Of a stretch of DNA of 21,804 nucleotides, positions 1-7,955 are shown one piece after another. Location: NCBI GenBank assembly GCA_047605615.1, contig JASGFI010000037.1, positions 1 to 21,804 on the forward strand, written 5' to 3'. This DNA comes from Taibaiella sp047605615. GTDB taxonomy: Bacteria; Bacteroidota; Bacteroidia; Chitinophagales; Chitinophagaceae. The translations under genes were made by a program, and so were the position numbers. Positions within the stretch are counted from its first letter, which is position 1, and the number at the start of each line of letters is the position of its first letter. The notes beneath the pieces are model-generated. The model was not told the origin of the DNA. It worked only from the letters and a program-made list of their open reading frames with translations, and did not search any database.

Positions 1-1
1 T

Positions 2-61
2 CTGGAACGACGGACGGAAGGCGCGCCACTGGAAATTGGTGAAGCTGTGAGGGGGAAATAG
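2..61 (+). CDS. Possible C-terminal tail of a gene entering from the left
   Basis: The first bases may be the 3' end of a plus-strand gene convergent with the purine nucleoside phosphorylase. Frame 2 stays open to TAG at 59-61 (tail ...GAPLEIGEAVRGK). Frame 3 stays open to TGA at 48-50 (tail WNDGRKARHWKLVKL), and I cannot choose between them. No family is recognisable from so few residues, and the stretch could also be non-coding. From 62 to 106 I see nothing beyond an AT-rich stretch. Confidence 0.2.
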   Translation: MERRTEGAPLEIGEAVRGK

Positions 62-106
62 TCCCAATCTTTGTGCGGTATAGAAATGATTTTTTCCACA
101 GAAAAC

Positions 107-925
107 TTATACCAAACTCCCCGCTATGCCCGCAAATATGGCCGACAGCTTGGGAGCCGCGGCATTGGCGGCTTCGAGTACTTCCTCGTGGGTGATAACG
201 TTGAGTTCGTCGCGTATGCCCAGGTCGGTAATGATGCTGGCCGCAAACACTTTCATGCCGCCATGAATGGCCACTATCACCTCCGGCACGGTACTCATGC
301 CCACTGCATGGCCACCTATTACGTGCAGCCACCCATATTCGGCGCGGGTTTCAAAGGTGGGGCCTTGCAAGCCTATGTACACGCCTTCCTGTACGGGTAT
401 GTGCAACGAAGCGGCTATCTCCCGGGCCTTGCCCAATAGTGCGTAACTGTATGGCTCGCTCATATCGGGGAAGCGGGTACCCAGGCGGCTATCGTTGGGG
501 CCGCGTAGCGGATGTTCGGGAAATAGGTTGATGTGGTCGCGGATAAACATGATGTCGCCCACCTTGAAGTTTTTGTCCATGCCGCCCGCGGCATTGCTGA
601 CCAATAATGTTTGCACGCCCAATGCCTTCATCACCCTTACCGGAAAGGTTACTTGCTGCATGTCGTAGCCTTCGTAATAATGAAAGCGGCCCGCCATCAT
701 CATTACCGGACAGCCGTTGAGGGTGCCGAATATCATTTTGCCCGCATGGCCCTCCACGGTGCTTTGCGGAAAGTGGGGAATGTCGGCGTAGCTGATTTCG
801 GTGGCTACGGTTACGGCCTTGGCAAGGTCGCCCAGGCCACTGCCGAGTACGATGCCCGCTATGGGTTGAAGGGTGATGCGCGATTTTATGTAGGCGGTGG
901 TTTCCGCTATTTTGTCGAATAACAT
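107..925 (-). CDS. punA: Purine nucleoside phosphorylase, class II (trimeric type)
   Basis: Cytoplasmic purine salvage enzyme: phosphorolysis of purine (deoxy)nucleosides to free base and (deoxy)ribose-1-phosphate. The 272 residues are full length for the family. Visible motifs are the phosphate-binding GSGLGDLA (29-35), GRFHYYEGYD (79-88, with His82 matching human His86), SNAAGG (110-115), GPTFETRAEYG (188-198, with Glu192 matching human Glu201), MSTVPEVIVA and the C-terminal THEEV containing His246 (human His257). The base-contacting position equal to human Asn243 is Asp234 (GAC, codon at 224-226). Asp there is known in human PNP to open the enzyme to 6-aminopurines, so adenosine may be a substrate; that is inference. 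It lies 16 bp downstream of the membrane-protein gene and is probably co-transcribed with it. The symbol punA is by family; I am sure of the function class. Confidence 0.93.
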   Translation of the reverse strand: MLFDKIAETTAYIKSRITLQPIAGIVLGSGLGDLAKAVTVATEISYADIPHFPQSTVEGHAGKMIFGTLNGCPVMMMAGRFHYYEGYDMQQVTFPVRVMKALGVQTLLVSNAAGGMDKNFKVGDIMFIRDHINLFPEHPLRGPNDSRLGTRFPDMSEPYSYALLGKAREIAASLHIPVQEGVYIGLQGPTFETRAEYGWLHVIGGHAVGMSTVPEVIVAIHGGMKVFAASIITDLGIRDELNVITHEEVLEAANAAAPKLSAIFAGIAGSLV

Positions 926-941
926 GTAGGCTGTTTTGTGA

Positions 942-1496
942 TTAAAGCAGGGTGTCGTTGTGTGGTTGTTGCCCGGGAATGATTATCGTGTCGTCGTTGG
1001 AGGGCAAGTCCACCGGATAGCGTTCCTGTAGCGACTGCATGGCCGCTTTGCGTTTCAGCAATTGTTCTGCCAGCAGTTTCATGTTCTTGCCGGCTACGTT
1101 CAGCACGCTGTTTTTCACCCTGATGGCGGCTATGGTGCGGGTCAGTATGAAAAACAACAACGCCAATATTATGCCTGCGCCGCGCAGCGTCCACTCCAGT
1201 GCGTTGAGGTCGCGCAAGTGGTATTGTTGCGGCCTCAGGCTGTCGTGTTCCAATTGGGTAATTAAGTAAAATGGGTAGAGCTTGTCCATGAAAAACACGA
1301 ATGTCAAACCGGCTATGACCAATAGCCAACAAAGTATCTCGCCCAAAATCAGGAACCCGGCATTGATTAGCCTGCGGGCGGCGGGTTGGCGCAGCGAGGT
1401 GGCCATGGGGTCGATGAGCGTTACCTGTTCGGCCACACTCTTTTTCTGTTCCTGAAAATCGCGGACAAGGTCTTGCTGAAGCGTAGTGGGTATCAT
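942..1496 (-). CDS. Two-helix membrane protein of unknown function
   Basis: A 184-residue protein of no family I can name. It has a cytosolic-looking polar N-terminus (1-45), a long hydrophobic stretch at about 46-80 (GFLILGEILCWLLVIAGLTF core), a second helix at about 107-125 (GIILALLFFILT), then a basic, amphipathic stretch rich in Lys, Leu and Gln (about 127-160) that may form a coiled coil, and a polar tail with DDTIII. It is therefore likely an inner-membrane protein with both ends on the same side. It is the first gene of a minus-strand pair with PNP. A promoter-like TTTG-N20-TACTTTCG sits 28 bp upstream of the ATG. Coding is supported by length, tight spacing to PNP and a sensible membrane topology; the function is unknown. 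Confidence 0.75.
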   Translation of the reverse strand: MIPTTLQQDLVRDFQEQKKSVAEQVTLIDPMATSLRQPAARRLINAGFLILGEILCWLLVIAGLTFVFFMDKLYPFYLITQLEHDSLRPQQYHLRDLNALEWTLRGAGIILALLFFILTRTIAAIRVKNSVLNVAGKNMKLLAEQLLKRKAAMQSLQERYPVDLPSNDDTIIIPGQQPHNDTLL

Positions 1497-1523
1497 CGGA
1501 ATTGTTGCACGGGTATTAGCTGG

Positions 1524-1555
1524 CGAAAGTATCTATTGGTTAAGTGAAAATCAAA
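1524..1555 (-). promoter_or_regulatory. Promoter candidate for the membrane protein-punA pair
   Basis: Read on the minus strand: TTTG (1555-1552), a 20-nt spacer, then TACTTTCG (1531-1524). This matches the Bacteroidota -33/-7 pattern TTTG-N19/20-TAnnTTTG with one mismatch in the -7 element. It ends 28 bp before the ATG at 1496. Confidence 0.4.
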
Positions 1556-1642
1556 ATTAGTGGATAGAAGTTATGCACATATCGGCAGAAAAATTGCGGC
1601 CAAACAAGGATGAATGTTGCTTGCCGAAAATTTTTCCAAAAA

Positions 1643-1656
1643 AATGAACGTTCATT
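1643..1656. promoter_or_regulatory. Palindromic operator candidate for the TetR regulator
   Basis: AATGAACGTTCATT is a perfect 14-bp palindrome, and A/T runs continue the dyad after a 2-bp break on each side. It ends 24 bp before the TetR start codon. Palindromes of the TGAACGTTCA type are typical operators of TetR-family repressors, which usually bind next to their own gene. A weak -7-like TAATATTG lies at 1669-1676, so the palindrome would overlap the -33 region. Binding by this particular regulator is inference from position. Confidence 0.6.
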
Positions 1657-1680
1657 CATTTTTTGCCGTAATATTGCCTC

Positions 1681-2241
1681 ATGGATAAAAGGCAGGCCAT
1701 ACTCAAAAGCGTGTTGAAGCTGGTGAACCGCGAGGGTTTCTACCACCTCAACATGAAAAACATAGCCAAGGAAGCCGGGGTGGCGGCAGGTACTATCTAC
1801 CTGTATTTCAAGGGCAAGGAAGACCTCATCAATGCCTTGTATGCCATGGTTATGACCGAGTTCAACGAAAAAGTGCTGGAGGGGTACAAAGAGGGAAAAC
1901 CCGTGAAGGACAATTTCTTTGACATGATGGCGTGCGCCGTTGATTTCTATCTGGAAAGCCCCGACAATTTTAGTTTCGTGGAGCAATATACCTATGCGCC
2001 TTTCCTTTTCAAAGAAAACCAGGACGAGAATTTTTTGCTCTTGTTGCCCATTTACAAAATGATGCGGCAGGGCAAAAAAGACGGCATCATCAGGAACGTT
2101 CCCGATAGCGTGTTGCTGTCGTTGATACATGGCCCCCTGAATACCATTATCAAACTGCACCTGGCACACAAAACGGATTTGAACAAGAAAGGTGCCAAAC
2201 AAAAGTTTTATGAGGCGGTATGGCAGGCAATAGCCACGTGA
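1681..2241 (+). CDS. TetR/AcrR-family transcriptional regulator (FadR-like by context)
   Basis: A 186-residue one-component repressor. The N-terminal TetR helix-turn-helix is clear: KRQAILKSVLKLVNREGFYH (3-22) is helix 1, and MKNIAKEAGVAAGTIYLYF (about 25-43) is the helix-turn-helix with the usual GTIYLYF signature. It is followed by KEDL and an all-helical ligand-binding and dimerisation domain to the end. The ATG at 1681 gives the standard short N-terminus. It is the first gene of the plus-strand lipid block, 95 bp before fadN, and carries a perfect palindrome immediately upstream. The known analogue is Bacillus FadR, a TetR-family repressor released by long-chain acyl-CoA that controls fadNAE. 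Acyl-CoA as effector and fad genes as targets are inferred from the neighbourhood. Confidence 0.9.
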   Translation: MDKRQAILKSVLKLVNREGFYHLNMKNIAKEAGVAAGTIYLYFKGKEDLINALYAMVMTEFNEKVLEGYKEGKPVKDNFFDMMACAVDFYLESPDNFSFVEQYTYAPFLFKENQDENFLLLLPIYKMMRQGKKDGIIRNVPDSVLLSLIHGPLNTIIKLHLAHKTDLNKKGAKQKFYEAVWQAIAT

Positions 2242-2336
2242 ACCATAGGTGGTTTGGGTTGTTTTGAGGCAGAGAAAAAAATATTGCAACACAGGGATAC
2301 AAGAAAAACAGTACTCTTTCTTTTTCAATAAAAAAA

Positions 2337-4718
2337 ATGATGAACCGAATAATCAGGAAGGTGGCCGTGTTAGGCTCGGGCGTAATGGGAAGCCGCATTG
2401 CTTGCCACTTTGCCAACGTGGGCCTCGAAGTGTTGCTGCTCGACATTGTACCCAAAGACGCAGCCGCCGACGACAAAAAGGCACGCAACAAGATAGTGAA
2501 CGATGCTTTGGCTTTTGCCTTGAAATCGAACCCATCGCCTATTTACAGCAAATCGTTTGCCCGCAGAATCGATACCGGAAATTTTGACGACGATTTGCCC
2601 AAAATCAAAGACTGCGACTGGGTGATAGAAGTAGTGGTGGAACGGCTGGATATTAAAAAGCAGGTATTTGAAAATGTGGAAAAATACCGCAAGCCCGGCT
2701 CGTTGATTACCTCCAATACTTCGGGCATCCCTATCCACCTGATGGGCGAGGGCAGGAGCCGGGATTTCAAAAAACACTTCTGCGGCACGCACTTCTTCAA
2801 CCCGCCGCGCTACCTGCGCTTGCTGGAAATAATACCCACCCCCGATACCGACAAAGAGGTGGTGGATTTCTTGATGCAATACGGCGAAAAATACTTGGGC
2901 AAGACTACCGTGCTGGCCAAAGATACGCCCGCCTTCATTGGCAACCGCATTGGCGTGTTCAGCATGATGAGCCTGTTGCGATACGTGGAAAAAACGGGCA
3001 TGACCATTGAAGAAGTAGATAAACTTACCGGCCCCGTGGTGGGCAGGCCAAAATCTGCAACCTTCCGCACTGCCGACGTGGTGGGGATAGACACCTTGGC
3101 CTTGGTGGCCAATTCGCTGGTGGCCAACGTACCCGACGACGAAGCCAAAGACCAATTGGCGGTGCCCGACTTCGTGAACAAGATGATAGCCAACAAATGG
3201 CTGGGCAGCAAGACCGAACAAGGATTTTTCAAAAAAGTAAAAGGCGAAAGCGGCAATAGCGAAATACATGCCTTGGATTTGAAAACCTTGGAGTACAAGC
3301 CTTCTGCCAAGGTGAAAATCCCCATTTTGGACACCGTTAAGCCCATTGACGATTTGCGCCAAAGGTTGAAAATATTGGTTGCTTCAAAAGATATGGCAGG
3401 TGAATTTTATCGGGCTACCTTGTTCCCCTTGTTCGCTTATTCGAGCAACCGTATTCCCGAAATTTCGGATGAGCTGTATAAAATAGACGATGCCATAAAA
3501 GCTGGTTACGGTTGGGAGCTGGGGCCGTTCGACACTTGGGATGCCTTGGGCGTGGCCGATACCGTAAGGGCCATGGAAGCCGCCGGCAGCAAGCCCGCGC
3601 AATGGGTGTACGATATGTTGGCTGGCGGTCATTCCTCTTTTTACAAAGTAGAAAATGGCCATCGCTTGTATTACGATATTCCCACAAAATCGTACCGGAC
3701 AATACCCGGCACCGAAGAGTTTATCTTGCTGGAAAATATCCGTGCCAGCCACACTGTTTGGAAAAATAGCGGCACCACCATTACCGATTTGGGCGATGGC
3801 ATCATCAACCTCGAATTTCATACCAAGATGAACAGCATTGGTGGCGAAGTGATAGAGGGCATAAACAAAGCGATAGACCTTGCCGAAAAAGAATACAAGG
3901 GTTTGGTCATTTCCAACGAAGGAGCCAACTTCAGTGCCGGCGCCAATGTGGGCATGATATTCATGATGGCGGTGGAGCAAGAGTACGACGAACTGGACTT
4001 TGCCATACGCCGGTTCCAAAACACCATGATGCGCGTGCGTTACTCCTCCGTTCCGGTAGTGGTGGCGCCGCACAATATGGCTTTGGGCGGTGGCTGCGAA
4101 GTGTGTTTACACGCCGACAAGGTAGTGGCACATGCCGAAACTTATATGGGCCTCGTGGAATTTGGCGTGGGCCTCATACCCGGTGGCGGCGGCACCAAGG
4201 AGTTTGCCGTGCGCCTTTCCGATTCGTTGCACGAGGGCGATGTGGCCCTGAACGTTTACCGGGAAAGATTTTTGACCATTGGCCAGGCCAAAGTGTCCAC
4301 CAGTGCCGAAGAAGCATTTGAGTTGGGCTATTTGCGCCGAGGTAAAGACAAGGTGGTGGTATCGCGCAACAGGGTACTGGCCGAAGCCAAAGCCGCCTGC
4401 TTGGAATTGGCAGATGCCGGTTACGTGCAACCCGCGCGCCGCAAGGACATAAAGGTATTGGGCAAAGAGGCTTTGGGGCTTGCGTATCTGGGTGCCAACT
4501 CCATGCTGGTGGGCAATTACATCAGCGAACACGATGTGAAAATATCGCAGAAACTGGGGTACGTACTGGCCGGTGGCGACCTGTCGCAACCCACCGAGGT
4601 CAACGAACAATACTTACTCGATTTGGAACGTCAAGCATTTTTAAGCCTCACCACCGAACGCAAAACACTGGAACGCATACAGTCTATCCTGACAGGCGGA
4701 AAGGTGCTGAGGAATTGA
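2337..4718 (+). CDS. fadN: 3-hydroxyacyl-CoA dehydrogenase / enoyl-CoA hydratase fusion (FadN type)
   Basis: Bifunctional beta-oxidation enzyme that hydrates enoyl-CoA and oxidises 3-hydroxyacyl-CoA with NAD. The dehydrogenase comes first: Rossmann GSGVMG at 13-18, the SNTSG motif at about 126-130, and THFFNPPRYLRLLEII with catalytic His152 and Glu164. C-terminal dehydrogenase domains run to about 420. A crotonase domain follows at about 465-690, with oxyanion-hole FSAGANVG and both catalytic glutamates, Glu588 in LGGGCE and Glu608 in GLVEFGVGLIPGGGG, spaced 20 residues as in rat crotonase. The dehydrogenase-first order and 793 residues match Bacillus FadN, not E. coli FadB, which has the hydratase first. 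The start is a double ATG after an A-run, with no clear Shine-Dalgarno sequence. It is followed at 120 bp by fadA. Confidence 0.95.
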   Translation: MMNRIIRKVAVLGSGVMGSRIACHFANVGLEVLLLDIVPKDAAADDKKARNKIVNDALAFALKSNPSPIYSKSFARRIDTGNFDDDLPKIKDCDWVIEVVVERLDIKKQVFENVEKYRKPGSLITSNTSGIPIHLMGEGRSRDFKKHFCGTHFFNPPRYLRLLEIIPTPDTDKEVVDFLMQYGEKYLGKTTVLAKDTPAFIGNRIGVFSMMSLLRYVEKTGMTIEEVDKLTGPVVGRPKSATFRTADVVGIDTLALVANSLVANVPDDEAKDQLAVPDFVNKMIANKWLGSKTEQGFFKKVKGESGNSEIHALDLKTLEYKPSAKVKIPILDTVKPIDDLRQRLKILVASKDMAGEFYRATLFPLFAYSSNRIPEISDELYKIDDAIKAGYGWELGPFDTWDALGVADTVRAMEAAGSKPAQWVYDMLAGGHSSFYKVENGHRLYYDIPTKSYRTIPGTEEFILLENIRASHTVWKNSGTTITDLGDGIINLEFHTKMNSIGGEVIEGINKAIDLAEKEYKGLVISNEGANFSAGANVGMIFMMAVEQEYDELDFAIRRFQNTMMRVRYSSVPVVVAPHNMALGGGCEVCLHADKVVAHAETYMGLVEFGVGLIPGGGGTKEFAVRLSDSLHEGDVALNVYRERFLTIGQAKVSTSAEEAFELGYLRRGKDKVVVSRNRVLAEAKAACLELADAGYVQPARRKDIKVLGKEALGLAYLGANSMLVGNYISEHDVKISQKLGYVLAGGDLSQPTEVNEQYLLDLERQAFLSLTTERKTLERIQSILTGGKVLRN

Positions 4719-4743
4719 CTTTTACGAGTATTGAGACACACAA

Positions 4744-4825
4744 ATATCAGGTATCAGGATGTTGGTAGCCGTTATCAAATTTTCCCGATGGAATGTCTTG
4801 ATACTTGATTCCTGATACCAGATAC
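4744..4825. repeat. Inverted heptamer repeats between fadN and fadA
   Basis: Right arm: four head-to-tail 7-mers TTGATAC, TTGATTC, CTGATAC, CAGATAC at 4798-4825. Left arm: two reverse-orientation copies, ATATCAG and GTATCAG, at 4744-4757. The arms TATCAGGTATCAGG (4745-4758) and CCTGATACCAGATA (4811-4824) pair over 13 of 14 positions around a 52-nt loop. The element fills most of the 120-bp gap and ends 14 bp before the fadA ATG. It could be a dispersed palindromic element or an RNA-processing or stability hairpin; no coding sense is seen. Confidence 0.75.
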
Positions 4826-4838
4826 AAAAAATAAAACC

Positions 4839-6014
4839 ATGAACGCATACATAGTAGCCGGTTTAAGAAGTGCCGTTGGGAAGGCCAACCGTGGCGGCTT
4901 TCGCTTTACCCGTCCCGATAGGCTTGCAGCCGATGTGATAAAACAATTGATGGCTTCGGTGCCCCAAGTGAGTGCCGGGCAGGTGGACGATTTGATAGTG
5001 GGCAATGCCATGCCCGAAGCCGAGCAGGGCTTGAATTTTGCTCGGTTTGTTTCGCTCATGAGTTTCGATACCGACAAGGTGTCGGCCATGACGGTGAACC
5101 GTTATTGCGCCTCCGGCTTGGAAACTATTGCTATTGCCGCCGCAAAAATACACAGCGGCATGGCAGATTGTATCGTAGCCGGTGGTTCGGAAAGCATGAG
5201 CCTGATACCCATGGGCGGCTGGAAGGTAGTACCCGATGCCGATACCGCATTGGCGCACCCTGATTATTACTGGAACATGGGGCTTACCGCCGAGCAAGTG
5301 GCCAAGGAATACAAGGTGAGCCGCGAAGACCAAGACGAATTTTCGTTGCAATCGCACCAGAAAGCCGTTAGGGCAATAGCCGAAGGCAAGTTCAGGGACG
5401 AAACCGCAGCCGTAACCGTCCACGAAGTATTTATAGACGAAAGCGGCAAAAAGGCAGCCCGCGATTTTGTGGTGCATACCGATGAAGGCCCGCGCGCCGA
5501 TACATCGCTGGAAGCCTTGGCCAAGTTGAAACCCGTGTTTGCGGCCGGTGGAAGCGTTACGGCGGGCAATTCTTCGCAAACCAGCGATGGCGCTGCATTT
5601 GTGATGATAGTAAGCGAAAAATTCTTGAAGGAAAACAACTTGACCCCCATGGCCCGTATGGTTAGCTATGCCGCTGCCGGGGTGCCGCCGCGCATCATGG
5701 GCATAGGGCCGGTGGCGGCCATTCCCAAGGCATTGAAGCTGGCGGGATTGAACCAAGACGACATTCATTTATTTGAATTGAACGAAGCCTTTGCGTCGCA
5801 GTCGTTGGCGGTGGTGCGCGAACTGGGCCTCAATCCCGACTTGGTAAACGTAAACGGCGGGGCCATTGCCTTGGGCCATCCCTTGGGTTGCACCGGCACC
5901 AAGCTAACCGTGCAACTGTTGAACGAACTGAAAAGGCGGAAAGAAAAATACGGCGTAGTAACCATGTGCGTAGGTACCGGCCAAGGCGCGGCGGGCGTGT
6001 TTGAGATGATGTAG
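4839..6014 (+). CDS. fadA: Acetyl-CoA C-acyltransferase (3-ketoacyl-CoA thiolase)
   Basis: Catalyses the final thiolytic step of beta-oxidation, 3-ketoacyl-CoA plus CoA to acetyl-CoA plus shortened acyl-CoA. The 391 residues are the normal length for degradative thiolases. The nucleophile is Cys90 in VNRYCASGLE, His347 lies in GGAIALGHPLGCTG, and the second active-site Cys377 lies in CVGTGQGAAG. The CoA-loop region ELNEAFASQ is also present. All three catalytic residues are intact, so the enzyme should be active. It is the middle gene of fadN-fadA-fadE; thiolase and the FadN-type protein normally act as a pair or complex. The ATG at 4839 follows the heptamer-repeat gap. The gene ends with TAG directly before TGA. 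Degradative rather than biosynthetic use is inferred from the operon. Confidence 0.96.
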   Translation: MNAYIVAGLRSAVGKANRGGFRFTRPDRLAADVIKQLMASVPQVSAGQVDDLIVGNAMPEAEQGLNFARFVSLMSFDTDKVSAMTVNRYCASGLETIAIAAAKIHSGMADCIVAGGSESMSLIPMGGWKVVPDADTALAHPDYYWNMGLTAEQVAKEYKVSREDQDEFSLQSHQKAVRAIAEGKFRDETAAVTVHEVFIDESGKKAARDFVVHTDEGPRADTSLEALAKLKPVFAAGGSVTAGNSSQTSDGAAFVMIVSEKFLKENNLTPMARMVSYAAAGVPPRIMGIGPVAAIPKALKLAGLNQDDIHLFELNEAFASQSLAVVRELGLNPDLVNVNGGAIALGHPLGCTGTKLTVQLLNELKRRKEKYGVVTMCVGTGQGAAGVFEMM

Positions 6015-6028
6015 TGAGTAAAAATTTA

Positions 6029-6089
6029 ACCGCAAAGGACACAGAATTTCCAAGGAAATATCGAAACAAATATCGGTGAACGCTGCGGT
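6029..6089. repeat. Dispersed-type intergenic repeat before fadE
   Basis: The gap between fadA and fadE opens with ACCGCAAAGGACACAGA (6029-6045) and closes with TGCGGT (6084-6089), complementary to ACCGCA at the left end. The wording is like the ACCGCAAAGGACRCARAG-type repeats that recur between genes in many bacterial genomes. Its upstream in-frame GTG (6076) explains a spurious 22-residue N-terminal extension of the fadE frame. A family assignment needs genome-wide comparison. Confidence 0.4.
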
Positions 6090-6141
6090 AAAATGGCGCG
6101 GCATTCTAAAATACAAAAAAGCAAAAAACAATATCAGAATT

Positions 6142-7938
6142 ATGTCAACAATAGCAGAAAAAACAGCCATAAAAGGCGGCGAGTTCCTGATTAGGGACAC
6201 CGAGGCCAACGACATCTTCATACCCGAAGACTGGAGTGAAGAACAATTGATGATTGCGGAAATGTGCCGCGACTTCTTGAAGCAAAACATAGACAACCAG
6301 CTCGACCGCATAGACAGCGGCGAAGCCGGCCTCATGCCCTCCCTGCTCGACAAAGCCGGGGACCTCGGCCTGTTGGGCATGAGCGTGCCGGAAGAATACA
6401 ACGGCATAGGCAAAGACTTCGTTACCTCCATGTTGACTACCGAAGTGTTGGGCGCGGGCCATTCGTTTGCGGTGGCCTTGTCGGCACATACGGGCATAGG
6501 CACCTTGCCCATTCTTTATTACGGCAACGAGGAACAAAAGAAAAAGTACGTAAGCAAGCTGGCCACCGGCGAATGGAAAGGCTGCTATTGCCTTACCGAA
6601 CCCGGTGCGGGGTCCGATGCCAATTCCGGCAAGACGAAGGCGGTGTTGTCCGAAGACGGCAAGCATTACATCCTCAACGGACAAAAAATGTGGATTACCA
6701 ATGCCGGCTTCGCAGATGTGTTTACCGTATTTGCCAAAATAGACAACGATGCCAACCTGAGCGCATTCATAGTGGAAAAAGATTTTGAAGGCTTGAGCCT
6801 GAATGCCGAAGAACACAAGATGGGCATAAAGGGAAGCTCTACCCGGCAGGTATTTTTCAACGATTGCAAGGTGCCGGCAGAAAACCTGCTTTCCACCCGC
6901 GGCAATGGTTTCAAGATAGCCGTGAACATACTGAACCTTGGCCGCATAAAGCTTGGTGGCGCAGCCATTGGCGCAGCCAAAGAAGTGATTAACAAAGCGG
7001 TGAATTATGCCAATGAACGCGAACAGTTTGGCAGGCCAATAGCCAAGTACGGTGCCATAAAATACAAATTAGCGGAGCAATGTATCCGCACCTATGCCTC
7101 CGAGGCCGCTACCTACCGTGCTTCGCAAAATATAGAGGATGCTACCAATGCCTTGGTGGCCGGCGGCATGGATGCTGCCCAAGCCAAGTTGAAAGGCACG
7201 GAGCAGTTTGCCATAGAGGCCGCAATCATAAAGGTACATGCCTCGGAAGTGCTGGATTACGTAACCGACGAAGGGGTACAGATATATGGGGGCATGGGCT
7301 ACAGTGCCGAAGCACCCATGGATCGCGCCTATCGCGATGCGCGCATCAACCGAATTTTTGAAGGTACCAACGAGATAAACCGCATGTTGTCGGTAGATAT
7401 GATGTTGAAACGTGCCTTGAAAGGCGAGCTGGACTTGATGGGACCCGCACAAAAAGTAGCGGGCGAGTTGATGAGCATTCCCGATTTTGGGGGCGGCGAA
7501 GATGAAGGCATTCTTGCCAAAGAACATAAATATATCAAGGGCTTCAAAAAGGCCATTCTGATGACTGCCGGTGCAGCGGTGCAAAAGCTGATGCAATCTT
7601 TGTCGAAAGAGCAAGAAGTAATCATGTACCTGGCCGATATGTTGATGGAACTGTACGTGGCCGAATCCGTTTTGCTGCGTGTGGAAAAACTGGTGGGCCG
7701 CGAAGGCGAGGCAAACAATGCAGAGAAAATAGCCATGGCCAAGGTGTATGTTTTCGATGCGGCCCAAAAGATACACGTAGCCGGCCGCAATGCCCTCAAC
7801 GCTTTTGCCCAAGGCGATGAAGCACGCATGATGATGATGGGGTTGCGCAGGTTTACCAAGGTGGATGATTATAATACCACCGAAGCAAGAAGAATGGTTG
7901 CCGCTAAATTGATAGCAGCAAACAAATATTGTTATTGA
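6142..7938 (+). CDS. fadE: Acyl-CoA dehydrogenase (FadE type, about 600 residues)
   Basis: FAD-dependent first step of beta-oxidation, acyl-CoA to trans-2-enoyl-CoA. I start at ATG 6142 (MSTIAEKTAIKGGEF), giving 598 residues; the frame is open upstream to a GTG at 6076, but that part is repeat sequence and unlike the family. Flavin-binding segments are CYCLTEPGAGSDA and WITNAGFADVF, then REQFGRPI, and YGGMGYSAEAPMDRAYRDARI with catalytic Glu407 in FEGTNEINR. A C-terminal extension of about 160 residues beyond the ordinary core is characteristic of Bacillus FadE and VLCAD-like enzymes and suits long chains. It is the last gene of the fadNAE set; a GC-rich hairpin with a T-run follows at 7956. 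Confidence 0.95.
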   Translation: MSTIAEKTAIKGGEFLIRDTEANDIFIPEDWSEEQLMIAEMCRDFLKQNIDNQLDRIDSGEAGLMPSLLDKAGDLGLLGMSVPEEYNGIGKDFVTSMLTTEVLGAGHSFAVALSAHTGIGTLPILYYGNEEQKKKYVSKLATGEWKGCYCLTEPGAGSDANSGKTKAVLSEDGKHYILNGQKMWITNAGFADVFTVFAKIDNDANLSAFIVEKDFEGLSLNAEEHKMGIKGSSTRQVFFNDCKVPAENLLSTRGNGFKIAVNILNLGRIKLGGAAIGAAKEVINKAVNYANEREQFGRPIAKYGAIKYKLAEQCIRTYASEAATYRASQNIEDATNALVAGGMDAAQAKLKGTEQFAIEAAIIKVHASEVLDYVTDEGVQIYGGMGYSAEAPMDRAYRDARINRIFEGTNEINRMLSVDMMLKRALKGELDLMGPAQKVAGELMSIPDFGGGEDEGILAKEHKYIKGFKKAILMTAGAAVQKLMQSLSKEQEVIMYLADMLMELYVAESVLLRVEKLVGREGEANNAEKIAMAKVYVFDAAQKIHVAGRNALNAFAQGDEARMMMMGLRRFTKVDDYNTTEARRMVAAKLIAANKYCY

Positions 7939-7955
7939 TTGGTTGATGAAAATAC

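Noticed and set aside
2093..2102. GGAACGTTCC palindrome resembling the TetR operator core
   Set aside because: It lies inside the TetR coding sequence and its outer bases differ from the upstream palindrome; a short chance palindrome is more likely.
2370..3362. Long open frame on the minus strand inside fadN, and similar long antisense frames in fadA, fadE and the T9SS gene
   Set aside because: Their translations are rich in His, Gly and Tyr with no domain, as expected for shadows of strongly codon-biased real genes.
4744..4825. CRISPR-like array
   Set aside because: Units are 7 bp, imperfect and directly abutting, with no spacers.
6076..6141. N-terminal extension of the acyl-CoA dehydrogenase from a GTG
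   Set aside because: The extra 22 residues come from repeat-like intergenic sequence; ATG 6142 gives the normal family N-terminus.
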